From the NCBI GenBank assembly GCA_934755305.1, contig CAKVLD010000003.1, forward strand, positions 62,001-126,000: a stretch of 64,000 nt of DNA, given 5' to 3'. The translations under genes and the position numbers were made by a program. How positions within the stretch are numbered: position 1 is the first letter of the stretch; each line of letters begins with the position of its first letter. Below are positions 26,029 to 34,545 of the stretch, piece after piece. The DNA is from an uncultured Clostridium sp. Its GTDB lineage: Bacteria > Bacillota > Clostridia > Clostridiales > Clostridiaceae. The notes under the pieces are model-generated. The model saw only the letters and a program-made list of their open reading frames with translations, had not been told where the DNA came from and ran no database searches.

Positions 26029-29000
26029 TTATTTCAACAAAGTCCAATTACCATCTAGATATATCATACTTTTTCCTTTTTCAATTTCAAATCCGTCTTT
26101 ACCAACTTCCGGAACCTGTTTTCTTCCGTTATCACTAAATATTACCTTACCATCTTCAAACTCCTTAGGTACTGTAAATGCATATAATCCTCTAGAACTT
26201 AATGTCATAACTATTCCCGGCCATGCACCTAATGATTCTACGCCATTTTCGCCTTCTCTATAAATATACACTGTTGGTTTTATCCAATTATCTACATTAT
26301 CAAAGTATACAATTGTATCTTCTTCAGTATCTTGTTCCTTATATACACTCCAATTTCCATTGTCAAACTCCATAGATGTACCTGCAGTAATAAAATATCC
26401 TTCTTTACCACTAGCTGGAATTTGATTGTTTCCACCGTCACTAAATATTACTTTCGCATCACCAAATGTTATAGGAATTGAATAACTATATAAGCCATTA
26501 CTTTCTTTTACCATTGGTACTCCTGGCCACTTAGATATTGTTTTCACTTGAGCTGAACTATCATTATAGATATATACAGTAGGATTACTCCAATTATTCG
26601 AATTCTTAAAGTATACTTTTGTAGTAAGATTCATTTTTTCTTTTCTATATGTGTAAGTTTTAGTATCTACTTTAGTACCATCAGTAACCTTTAATACAAC
26701 TCTTACTTCTGATCCCTCTAATACATCCTTACCTATTGTTATCTTATCTCCATCCCTATAACTTACTTCTTTATTATCATTAATTGAATAAGTCGCTTCA
26801 GTATAATTCTTAGCTCCTAAAATTAACTCTAAAGTTCCAGTAAATGTACAACTGTCTTTTGAAATTGATGCAGTTGGTTCTTTCTTTTCTTCTTGTATTT
26901 CTGTAAAGATTCCATCAGCATACTTCATTATTTTGCCTTCTTCAACTTTATATCCTTTTTGCTTCTGAGCTGGAATTTGATTCTTACCATCTGTAAATAT
27001 TACGTAAGCATCTCCTTCCCAATCTTCTAAAGTATAGCTATAAGTTCCATTACCTTCATCAACCATATTAACTCCTGGCCATGCTGCTAATTCTTTCTTA
27101 GGAGTAACATCTTCATTATAAATATAAGCTTTTAATTCTCCCCATCCAGCTGGTTTCTTACAATAAATCTTAGATGTATTTTTATCAACTTTTATAAATG
27201 TATAGCTTACAGTATTAATGTTATTTCCATCTACAGCTTTCAAAGTAATCTTTGTTTTATCACCTAAATTTTTGTCTTTACCTATAACTAAAGTTTGTCC
27301 ATTTGTATATTTTACAAACTCTCCATTATCAATTGAATAATAAACTTCTTTTGTAGCCTTATTGCTTCCTAAAGTTAATTCTAAATAATCAACATACTTA
27401 CCACCTTGTTTTGAAATAGTGGCAGCTGGTCCTTCATTATAATCTTTCCATACTCCACCTTCATAAATTACCGAAGCTGCATCTTCGATAGTCATTCCCT
27501 CTTGTCCTTGACCTGGAGTTTGTCTAGTTCCATCAGTAAATATTACTTTCATATCATGGAATCCCTTAGGTGAAGTAAACTTGTAAATATCATCTCCTAT
27601 ATTCTCCATTTCTACTCCTGGCCATTTTGCTATTTCACTTTCATCACTATATGCATATATTTTAGGAGTATTCCAGTCACTTGGTTTCTTAAAGTATACA
27701 TTAGTATAGAAGTTAGGATCTTTCTTAGTGAAACTATAAGTTTGTTCAGCTTTTCCATCTGAATTTACAGCTTTTAATGTAATTTTTGTTGTTTCTTCAT
27801 AAGCTGCATCTTTCCCTATTGTAATAGATTCTCCATTTACAAATTCCTTTTCTTCACCGCCATTAATACTATAAGTTCCTTTATCTACTCCTGTTACATA
27901 TAAGTTTAAATCTAAACTATCACCAAAGTAATTTTTCTTAGTTACATTTACACCTACTTCAGGGCTATTATCACCTTTTTCTATTAGAATTACCCCATTA
28001 GAATCTGCTGTAAATTTAGCTTTACCATTAGATACAATAGCATAATTTCCAGTGTAAGCATCTCTAACTTTTGAACCATCATTGAATACTCCTGATACAT
28101 TAACATCTACTGTACCTTGTACCCCTACTGCACATACCACTTTATCTGATATACCATCTTTATTATACGTTCTACCAAAAGTATATGGACTATTTTCTAA
28201 TGTAATATTCTTACCTGCACCAACTGATAAATGATTATTTCTGAAAATACCTAACTTAGCCCAGTGAGCATGTACCTTTGATGCATTACTATTAGGATTA
28301 TTTAACTCATCCCAATTCATAAAACTACGATAACGTTGATCTTTATAATCGTTAGTAAATAAATCTGTCCAAGCTAGTGGTCTTGCTGATTCATCACCAT
28401 AGAATATCTGAACTCCACCTGGTGCTAATAATAAACAAGTACCACCATCAATTAAATTGTTTCTATCATGTAGAACATCATCATGAGATGATATATAACT
28501 TAATACATTGAAATTATCATCGTCATTTACTTTACTTAATTCATTGTATTTATCTTTAATATTTGATAAATTAGCACCTTTAAAAGTAAAGTTTATCATT
28601 GAACTAAATCCACCATCTGTAAAGTAAGTATCCTTACCAACTCCATGTCCCCAATCTTCTCCAGTACTCCAGAACTCTGCATTTTTATCTAAAACTTTAT
28701 CTGGATTATTAGCTTTATATTCTTCAAAAGCAATATCTGCTTCTTTATTTAATGCTCCCCATGATTCCTTATCGACTTCTTTTGCTGTATCACATCTGAA
28801 TCCATCTATTCCATATTCCCTTATATAATCAGTTAACCATTTTATAATATAATTTCTAGGAGTCTTAGGTAAACCTCTCTTTGTAAAGAAATCATTTAAA
28901 CTCTGAACCTCTTTTTCATATCGTCCTTCTCTCTTCCACTTAGTTTCAAGTAATGGTGGAACACCTACTTCTTTAGTACTCTCAGTTTTAACATCTGGCA

Positions 29001-29856
29001 AGCCACAAAGGGAACAAGTATATCCATCTCCTTTTGGAGCTACAGGATATCCAGCATATCCTGCTGAAGTTCTTACAAAATCAGGTCCCCACCACTTATT
29101 AACCCAATTAGAGCTGCTTTTATCATAATATTTTTGATCTTCTCCATCTCCACCTATAAGATTAGATATAGGACCATAATAATAATTTTCCCATCCTGCA
29201 GCTAATCCTCCAAAACCATATTCGCTAGCATCTTTCATACTTGTATAACCTAGATGATTTAATACTATATCCATAACTACACGAATTCCTTTAGCATGAG
29301 CAGCATCAACGAAATTTTTAAGATCTTCTGCAGTTCCCATATTCGCATCTATATTACTATAATCTAATGCCCAATAGCCGTGATAACCATAATAAGGAAA
29401 TCCTTTTCCATTTTGCTCTGTTACAGAGCCACCATCAAAATTTCCTGAAGTAAAACCATGTACTTGTTCATAAGGTGCAGTAATCCAAATTGCATTAACT
29501 CCTAAGTCCGAAAAATATCCTTCATTGACTTTTTGAGTTAATCCTTTTAAATCTCCTCCTTGAAATGCGCCTGGATTTCCACTATAACCAGCTTGTACAT
29601 TTCCGTTTTTGTCTAATCCACGTCCATATGAATGATCGTTACTTGTATCTCCATTATTAAACCTATCTGTTAACGCAAAATAGACTGTTGCATTATCCCA
29701 AGAAAATGGTTTCTTTTCGTTACTTATTGTTGATTCTATCTTAATTACATTATCATTTGTACTTGCTTTTGTATAAGCATTTACCATGCTTGTACTAGTT
29801 AATGTCATAAAAGCCAAAACAGTCGCAATAATACTTTTTACTTTTCTAAAATTCAT
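26029..29856 (-). CDS. Secreted GH13 alpha-amylase with four CBM26-type starch-binding modules
   Basis: 1275 aa from the ATG at 29854-29856, chosen because AGGGGG lies 7 nt upstream; an earlier ATG at 29892 has none. Signal peptide of about 28 residues (basic MNFRKVKS, hydrophobic core, cleavage near VNA-Y). The GH13 barrel (about 35-630) has VVMDIVLNH, GFRCDTAKE (nucleophile Asp), FWSTGEDWG (acid/base Glu) and YISSHDD. Then Ig-like spacers with a YSI(N/D) core alternate with four starch-binding repeats of about 80 residues, each with a W-P-G-(V/I)-x-M motif (KWPGVEM, AWPGVNM, KWPGVPM, AWPGIVM). No LPXTG anchor, so probably released. It degrades starch or glycogen outside the cell. A cre site overlaps its promoter. 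Confidence 0.93.
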   Translation of the reverse strand: MNFRKVKSIIATVLAFMTLTSTSMVNAYTKASTNDNVIKIESTISNEKKPFSWDNATVYFALTDRFNNGDTSNDHSYGRGLDKNGNVQAGYSGNPGAFQGGDLKGLTQKVNEGYFSDLGVNAIWITAPYEQVHGFTSGNFDGGSVTEQNGKGFPYYGYHGYWALDYSNIDANMGTAEDLKNFVDAAHAKGIRVVMDIVLNHLGYTSMKDASEYGFGGLAAGWENYYYGPISNLIGGDGEDQKYYDKSSSNWVNKWWGPDFVRTSAGYAGYPVAPKGDGYTCSLCGLPDVKTESTKEVGVPPLLETKWKREGRYEKEVQSLNDFFTKRGLPKTPRNYIIKWLTDYIREYGIDGFRCDTAKEVDKESWGALNKEADIAFEEYKANNPDKVLDKNAEFWSTGEDWGHGVGKDTYFTDGGFSSMINFTFKGANLSNIKDKYNELSKVNDDDNFNVLSYISSHDDVLHDRNNLIDGGTCLLLAPGGVQIFYGDESARPLAWTDLFTNDYKDQRYRSFMNWDELNNPNSNASKVHAHWAKLGIFRNNHLSVGAGKNITLENSPYTFGRTYNKDGISDKVVCAVGVQGTVDVNVSGVFNDGSKVRDAYTGNYAIVSNGKAKFTADSNGVILIEKGDNSPEVGVNVTKKNYFGDSLDLNLYVTGVDKGTYSINGGEEKEFVNGESITIGKDAAYEETTKITLKAVNSDGKAEQTYSFTKKDPNFYTNVYFKKPSDWNTPKIYAYSDESEIAKWPGVEMENIGDDIYKFTSPKGFHDMKVIFTDGTRQTPGQGQEGMTIEDAASVIYEGGVWKDYNEGPAATISKQGGKYVDYLELTLGSNKATKEVYYSIDNGEFVKYTNGQTLVIGKDKNLGDKTKITLKAVDGNNINTVSYTFIKVDKNTSKIYCKKPAGWGELKAYIYNEDVTPKKELAAWPGVNMVDEGNGTYSYTLEDWEGDAYVIFTDGKNQIPAQKQKGYKVEEGKIMKYADGIFTEIQEEKKEPTASISKDSCTFTGTLELILGAKNYTEATYSINDNKEVSYRDGDKITIGKDVLEGSEVRVVLKVTDGTKVDTKTYTYRKEKMNLTTKVYFKNSNNWSNPTVYIYNDSSAQVKTISKWPGVPMVKESNGLYSYSIPITFGDAKVIFSDGGNNQIPASGKEGYFITAGTSMEFDNGNWSVYKEQDTEEDTIVYFDNVDNWIKPTVYIYREGENGVESLGAWPGIVMTLSSRGLYAFTVPKEFEDGKVIFSDNGRKQVPEVGKDGFEIEKGKSMIYLDGNWTLLK

Positions 29857-29876
29857 TACTATTCCCCCTAATTTTT

Positions 29877-29890
29877 TGTAATCGTTTTCC
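29877..29890 (-). promoter_or_regulatory. CcpA catabolite-repression (cre) site of the amylase gene
   Basis: Minus-strand GGAAAACGATTACA matches the cre consensus TGWAANCGNTNWCA at all positions but the first. It overlaps the expected transcription start just below the -10 box (29897-29902), a classic repression position. Confidence 0.75.
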
Positions 29891-29896
29891 ATGAAT

Positions 29897-29905
29897 ATTT
29901 TAACA
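29897..29905 (-). promoter_or_regulatory. Extended -10 of the amylase promoter
   Basis: Minus-strand TGTTAAAAT: TAAAAT (29897-29902) preceded by TG with one base between. No convincing -35 box is visible, as expected for an extended -10 promoter. Confidence 0.5.
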
Positions 29906-29972
29906 TATTTGTTTTGACTTTTATTTCTTTTTATATTTTTTGTAACTTTTTACAACAATTATTTCCCAAGTG

Positions 29973-30845
29973 TTATATTAATAACTTAATTGCTTTAGGA
30001 ATAATCTTTGCATTTAATTCTTTCTCTTCAACTATTTCTCCATCTATATTAACTCTTAATAACTCCGTACTTTTTATACTAATTTCACACCCCTTATATG
30101 TTGTTATAGCTTTTTCCTTAAGATGTGTACTTTTTATTAAGCTTGGCACTATTTTTATTATTTCAAATATACTTATATTTTTTATGATACACACATCAAT
30201 TTTTTCATCATTTATTTTTGCTACTGGCATTATTTTCACCCCACCTCCATAATATTTTCCATTAGCCATACATATTAATAATATTTCCCCATTCCAAACT
30301 TCTTTTTTGTCTATTTTTACAATAATATTTATCGTTTTTCTTTTAAAAGTAGTTTTTATTAAACTTAAAATATAAGACAAATCTCCTTTTATATATTTAC
30401 TCTTTTTTAATCTAGTAGCATTATATACAACTTCAGCATCTAATCCTACTGAAGCAATATTTATAAAATGTGTATTATTTATCTTAACAACGTCCACATA
30501 ATTTATTTCTTCTTCATTATACTTTTTTAAGAATTCTCTATTTTTATAATTTGGATATATACTTCGTATAAAATCATTTCCACTTCCTGCTGGAATTATT
30601 ACTAATAAACTAGTGGTTCCTATAATTCCATTTACCACTTCATTTATAGTTCCATCTCCACCTATTGCATATATAATATACTTTTCTTTAACTGAATATT
30701 CTCTTACTATTTCTGTAGCATGTCCCTTTCTCTTAGTTAACTCAATATAATATTCTTCTCCTGCAAACAACTTTTTTATTTTTTCTATATAATTTAATGG
30801 TTTACCTTTTCCTGCTGAAGGATTTATAATAAATAAATATTTCAT
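29973..30845 (-). CDS. Diacylglycerol kinase/YegS-family lipid kinase
   Basis: 290 aa, usual length. The N-terminal NTP-binding domain carries FIINPSAGKGK (residues 4-14) and the catalytic signature YAIGGDGTINEVVNG (about 57-71). IIPAGSGNDFIRS follows. The C-terminal part is the beta-sandwich lipid-binding domain ending in VNIDGEIVEEKE. It phosphorylates diacylglycerol or a related lipid in membrane lipid turnover; substrate specificity cannot be told from sequence. ATG at 30845 has AAAGGAG. It follows nfo at 68 bp with a terminator between, so it is probably a separate transcript. Confidence 0.88.
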   Translation of the reverse strand: MKYLFIINPSAGKGKPLNYIEKIKKLFAGEEYYIELTKRKGHATEIVREYSVKEKYIIYAIGGDGTINEVVNGIIGTTSLLVIIPAGSGNDFIRSIYPNYKNREFLKKYNEEEINYVDVVKINNTHFINIASVGLDAEVVYNATRLKKSKYIKGDLSYILSLIKTTFKRKTINIIVKIDKKEVWNGEILLICMANGKYYGGGVKIMPVAKINDEKIDVCIIKNISIFEIIKIVPSLIKSTHLKEKAITTYKGCEISIKSTELLRVNIDGEIVEEKELNAKIIPKAIKLLI

Positions 30846-30868
30846 AAGATTTCTCCTTTATAACTTAA

Positions 30869-30907
30869 AAAGCTAGATATAGAATATTTATGTCTAAATC
30901 TAGCTTT
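30869..30907 (-). terminator. Terminator of nfo
   Basis: AAAGCTAGAT (30869-30878) pairs with ATCTAGCTTT (30898-30907). The minus-strand transcript continues into a U5 tract. It lies just after the nfo stop at 30914. Confidence 0.8.
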
Positions 30908-30913
30908 GATACA

Positions 30914-31747
30914 CTAATCTGTATATTTACTTTTTAATAACTCTATTTCTTTTGCATGACCTTCTAATTCATTAGGTGTTTCAAGATAAAATGGTAAATG
31001 CCTTAGCTTTGGATGATTAATTATTCTAGTGATAGCTTCTAAGCCTATAGTTCCTTCTCCAATAGTTTCATGTCTATCCTTATGACTATTAAATGGATTT
31101 TTACTATCATTTAAATGTACTGCATATAATTTTTCTAATCCTATAATTTTATCAAATTCCTCTAATACGCCATCTAAATCATTTACTATATCATATCCTG
31201 CATCATAAACATGACAAGTATCAAGACATACACCTATATGATCTTTTAATTGAACTTTGTCTATGATTTCAGCAATTTCCTCAAATGTTCTTCCAATTTC
31301 AGTACCTTTACCAGCCATAGTTTCTAGTAAAATCTTTGTAGTTTGTTCTGGCTTAATAACAGAATTTAAAAGTTCTACTATATAATTTATTCCAACTTCC
31401 ACTCCTTGCTTAACATGACTTCCCGGATGGAAGTTATATAAGTTATTAGGTAAATACTCCATTCTTCTTAAATCATCTTCCATCATCTCTTTTGCAAAGT
31501 TTCTTGTTTTTTCATCAGCTGAACAAGGATTTAATGTATATGGTGCATGAGCTAATAACTTTGCAAAATTATTTTTCTTTGCTATTTCTAATAGTCTTTC
31601 AATATCTTTTTCATCTATATCTTTTGCTTTTCCACCTCTAGGATTACGAGTAAAAAACTGAAAAGTATTGCCTCCAGCTTCTAATATTTCTTTTCCCATA
31701 TTTTCAAAACCTTTTGTTGTTGATAAATGACATCCTATATTTAACAT
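30914..31747 (-). CDS. nfo: Endonuclease IV (AP endonuclease)
   Basis: 277 aa, standard length. It cuts DNA at abasic sites in base-excision repair. The metal-binding motifs of the TIM barrel are all visible: LLAHAPYTLNP, NFHPGSH, LLETMAGKGTE, GVCLDTCHVYDAGYD and HLNDSKNPFNSHKDRHETIG. They provide the His, Glu and Asp ligands of the three-Zn site. The ATG at 31747 is fixed by an in-frame stop close upstream. It lacks an adjacent ribosome site: AAAGG sits about 40 nt away, across a perfect 13-bp inverted repeat (31759-31789) that could fold and bring it within about 11 nt. Confidence 0.95.
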   Translation of the reverse strand: MLNIGCHLSTTKGFENMGKEILEAGGNTFQFFTRNPRGGKAKDIDEKDIERLLEIAKKNNFAKLLAHAPYTLNPCSADEKTRNFAKEMMEDDLRRMEYLPNNLYNFHPGSHVKQGVEVGINYIVELLNSVIKPEQTTKILLETMAGKGTEIGRTFEEIAEIIDKVQLKDHIGVCLDTCHVYDAGYDIVNDLDGVLEEFDKIIGLEKLYAVHLNDSKNPFNSHKDRHETIGEGTIGLEAITRIINHPKLRHLPFYLETPNELEGHAKEIELLKSKYTD

Positions 31748-31758
31748 TTGTTTAACTT

Positions 31759-31789
31759 AAAATTTTAAATACTAAATATTTAAAATTTT
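31759..31789 (-). promoter_or_regulatory. Leader hairpin between the SD and start codon of nfo
   Basis: AAAATTTTAAATA (31759-31771) and TATTTAAAATTTT (31777-31789) are perfectly complementary with a 5-nt loop. On the minus strand GAAAGG lies directly before and AAGTTAAACAA plus ATG directly after. Confidence 0.55.
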
Positions 31790-31954
31790 CCTTTCTTAAA
31801 TTATTTATTTTTTTTCATCACTTATTATAACCTAAATTTGAATTTATTTATTAAATAATTTAAATTATTATTCATATATTTTTGTAGTCGAAATGTAAAT
31901 GTAACTAAATATTCGTCTTATTTTTAACCATCAATTCATTTTTTATAGCTATCT

Positions 31955-31983
31955 TTGTAGAAATATGTGGATTTATTTTTAAT
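31955..31983 (+). promoter_or_regulatory. Predicted promoter of the acyltransferase gene
   Basis: TTGTAG (31955-31960), 17-bp spacer, TTTAAT (31978-31983), about 45 bp before the ATG at 32028. The rest of the gap between nfo and this site (31790-31954) is AT-rich with one nfo -10-like TATAAT on the minus strand (31824-31829). Confidence 0.45.
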
Positions 31984-32027
31984 ATTATGATAAATTTATA
32001 TAAAAAATGACTTTAGGAGAAATTTTA

Positions 32028-33110
32028 ATGAATAGCTTATTTAATAACAAAAAAGTAAATTTAGGAAGACAAAAGGAATTAGATATAGCAAAAGGATTAG
32101 CTATACTCTTTATGGTAATAGTTCATGTAAATGAAGTTTATCAATCAGCTGATTTTGAAGGTGGATTATATGAACGAATAATAGAATTTATAGGTAGCCC
32201 TCCTGCGGCACCAATTTTTATGTTACTACTTGGGGTTGGTTTAGTATATTCTAAAAATAATAACCCTAAAGCATTAATTAAAAGAGGTTTATTTTTATTT
32301 GTTGGTGCATATATATTAAATTTTATTAGAGATTTTATACCTTATAGTATACTTGCAATCCTAGAAGATGATGCAAGTTATAAAATAGAAGCATGGCAAT
32401 CATTATTTGGAATAGACATACTACAATTTTCAGGTTTAACTATGATATTCTTTGGACTTATAAAGAAATTTAACATAAAAGATAAGTTTCTACCAATAAT
32501 ATGGGTTGGTTTTGCAACTTTAAATATATTTTTAAGAGGTACCTCCACTGATAATGAAGTTCTAGATTCCATCTTAGGCTTATTTTGGGGCACAACTGAT
32601 TATTCATGGTTCCCATTTTTAACATGGATTGCTTTCCCTATGGCTGGATATTTCTTCGGGCAACTTCTTATTAGGTGTACAGATAAAACAAGATTTTATA
32701 AAAATTGCTTTTTAATATCTTTAATAACTTTAATACCTTTTGTAAGCTTTGCTTATATGAATGATATTCATTTTGGAGCTTTTGGGGAATTATATCAAGA
32801 AACATACTATCACCATGATATTATAGGTAACATTATATTAATAGCATTTGCCGTGCTATGGACAAGCATTATATTCTATATAACAAAATATATTCCAGAA
32901 AAAATTAGTAATGCTTTTACTATATGGAGTAAAAATACCACATATATTTATTTTATACACTGGATTATCTTAGGTTACTCTATGTTATTACTTAACATAG
33001 AAGAATATGGTCCTATTACAATACTTATTTTATCCATAATTTTATTCATACTTAGTGACTTAATTTCAACTTTTTTATCAAAAAGAAAACAAAATAAAAA
33101 AATTAGATAA
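32028..33110 (+). CDS. Multi-pass membrane acyltransferase-like protein (HGSNAT/DUF1624-type)
   Basis: 360 aa from the ATG at 32028, chosen because AGGAGA lies 9 nt upstream; an ATG at 32007 lacks a site. About ten membrane helices. The N-terminus has RQKELDIAKGLAILFMVIVHV with the conserved Asp and His pattern of the acyltransferase-3/heparan-alpha-glucosaminide acetyltransferase superfamily. SPPAAPIFMLLLGVGL follows. Such proteins transfer acyl groups from a cytoplasmic donor to cell-surface sugars. The substrate is unknown and no cell-wall genes flank it. It stands alone with its own terminator. Confidence 0.72.
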   Translation: MNSLFNNKKVNLGRQKELDIAKGLAILFMVIVHVNEVYQSADFEGGLYERIIEFIGSPPAAPIFMLLLGVGLVYSKNNNPKALIKRGLFLFVGAYILNFIRDFIPYSILAILEDDASYKIEAWQSLFGIDILQFSGLTMIFFGLIKKFNIKDKFLPIIWVGFATLNIFLRGTSTDNEVLDSILGLFWGTTDYSWFPFLTWIAFPMAGYFFGQLLIRCTDKTRFYKNCFLISLITLIPFVSFAYMNDIHFGAFGELYQETYYHHDIIGNIILIAFAVLWTSIIFYITKYIPEKISNAFTIWSKNTTYIYFIHWIILGYSMLLLNIEEYGPITILILSIILFILSDLISTFLSKRKQNKKIR

Positions 33111-33113
33111 TAT

Positions 33114-33167
33114 AAAAAGGAGCTGTCACATTAACGTTTAAAAATCGTTAGCTACAAGCTCCTTTTT
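33114..33167 (+). terminator. Terminator of the acyltransferase gene
   Basis: AAAAAGGAGCT (33114-33124) pairs with AGCTCCTTTTT (33157-33167), with an inner TAACG/CGTTA helix and a T7 run. Confidence 0.88.
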
Positions 33168-33194
33168 TTCATATTCAAGTTAATTATTTTTTCA

Positions 33195-33480
33195 TAAAAA
33201 AGTGGCTTCACCACGCTTATCTTAACTAAATTACATCTTAATTTTATAAAAGCATTTTTAGTATATTTAATCTTCACTGAAGTCACTTTTTTTAGCCATT
33301 CAAAAGGTTCTAAAAGAAAAATAATACCTTATAAAAATACCATTTAATTATTTTTCTTTTTGGTTCTTTTGAGGCACTATAATTATTTTTAACGTATTTG
33401 CCATCTTACATAACTGAAAGCCTGTAATATTCAGTATTCACTATCAAAAAAAATTTATAAATTCCTTTACGTTAAAAAAA
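33195..33480. repeat. Dispersed structured intergenic repeat, copy A
   Basis: About 286 bp, matching 52651-52938 in the same orientation. The ends and a 205-bp core (33276-33480) are nearly identical (about 7 mismatches by eye); the stretch at about 33220-33275 differs. Contents: GTGGCTTC near the left end complementary (one wobble) to GAAGTCAC at about 33280; a long hairpin AAAAGAAAAATAAT/ATTATTTTTCTTTT; and a 95-nt module closed by TTTTTAACGTA (33386-33396) and TACGTTAAAAA (33468-33478). No ORF of note. It fills most of the 407-bp gap between two convergent genes. Confidence 0.85.
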
Positions 33481-33509
33481 GGCGTCACACTATTTTTAAT
33501 GCAACAGCC
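33481..33509 (-). terminator. Terminator of cheV
   Basis: GGC plus GTCACACTA (33481-33492) pairs with TAATGCAAC and GCC (33497-33509) with one bulged base and some G-U pairs. The minus-strand U-run is the A7 at the end of repeat copy A. Confidence 0.7.
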
Positions 33510-33517
33510 CCCTTTTA

Positions 33518-34420
33518 TTATCTTGCAAGTAATTTATCCACTACTTCAATTAATTGTTCTACTTCTGGCTTGCTTAATTGAGCATCTGCTTTTACTGATT
33601 CTCCTTTATGTCTTAATTCATCAGTTATTAAAGAAGAGAATATTATAACTGGTAAAGAATTTAATATATTATGTTCTTTAACCTTTCTAGTAAGAGTTAA
33701 TCCATCCATTTGTGGCATTTCAATATCTGTTATAAGAAGTTCCGCTTCTTCTTTAAAGTTTTCCCCTTTTCTTTCTACTATAGATAAAAGGTAATTCAAG
33801 GCTTGTTCACCATCATCAAATATTGTTAAATTTTTAAAGCCAGCCTTTGTAAGAGTTTCCTTTAAAAGCTTTCTTATTAAAGCAGAATCATCTGCTAAAA
33901 CTACTTTTATGTTAGATCTATCTTTATATTCTACTTTTACAAGTCTATCTTCACTTATACCAGCGCTTGGACAAATATCAGTTACTATCTTTTCAAAGTC
34001 TAACATCAATATAACATTATCATCTATAAGAATGTTTCCTACAGATAATGAGCTTTCTGATAAATCATCAGGCTTTCTTATTTCATTCCACTTAATTCTA
34101 TGAACACCTATTATATCATCAATATTAAAGGCAACTTTTATTTTATTAAATTGACATATTATAACCTTATTCCCCAACTTTTTAGTGTTCTTTTTTGAAA
34201 TTATATATTTTAAGTCAACTAATGTAAGTATTTCATTTCTACATAATATAAGTCCAGCAATTTCTGGTTGTGGTTCAGGTAATGTAGTTATCTTATTTGG
34301 CATTTCTATAACTTCCTTAACCTTTACTACATTTATCGCATAACGATTTCCATTTACTACAAACTCAATTATTTCTAATTCCCCAGTTCCTGATTCTAGT
34401 AATATCTTATCATCACTCAT
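33518..34420 (-). CDS. cheV: Chemotaxis coupling protein CheV (CheW domain plus response-regulator receiver)
   Basis: 300 aa. Residues about 14-150 are a CheW-like domain (EFVVNGNRYAINVVKVKEVI, PEIAGLILCRNEILTLVDL). Residues about 170-300 are a receiver with VVLADDSALIRKLL (acidic pair), LLITDIEMPQMDGL (phospho-acceptor Asp), IIFSS and the lysine of QLSKPE. CheV couples chemoreceptors to CheA and is tuned by phosphorylation. ATG at 34420 has AGGAG. It lies 125 bp downstream of the chemoreceptor gene in the same direction, so the two probably work together. No cheA or flagellar gene is in the window. Confidence 0.92.
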   Translation of the reverse strand: MSDDKILLESGTGELEIIEFVVNGNRYAINVVKVKEVIEMPNKITTLPEPQPEIAGLILCRNEILTLVDLKYIISKKNTKKLGNKVIICQFNKIKVAFNIDDIIGVHRIKWNEIRKPDDLSESSLSVGNILIDDNVILMLDFEKIVTDICPSAGISEDRLVKVEYKDRSNIKVVLADDSALIRKLLKETLTKAGFKNLTIFDDGEQALNYLLSIVERKGENFKEEAELLITDIEMPQMDGLTLTRKVKEHNILNSLPVIIFSSLITDELRHKGESVKADAQLSKPEVEQLIEVVDKLLAR

Positions 34421-34545
34421 TCTATCTACTCCTATTCCATAATACTAGTTTTTTATTATTCAATTTACGATTCTTAATATTATATTTTTAATACCTTTTC
34501 AAAAAAAATATTTACTATTATTATCGACATAAATATACTAAATCT

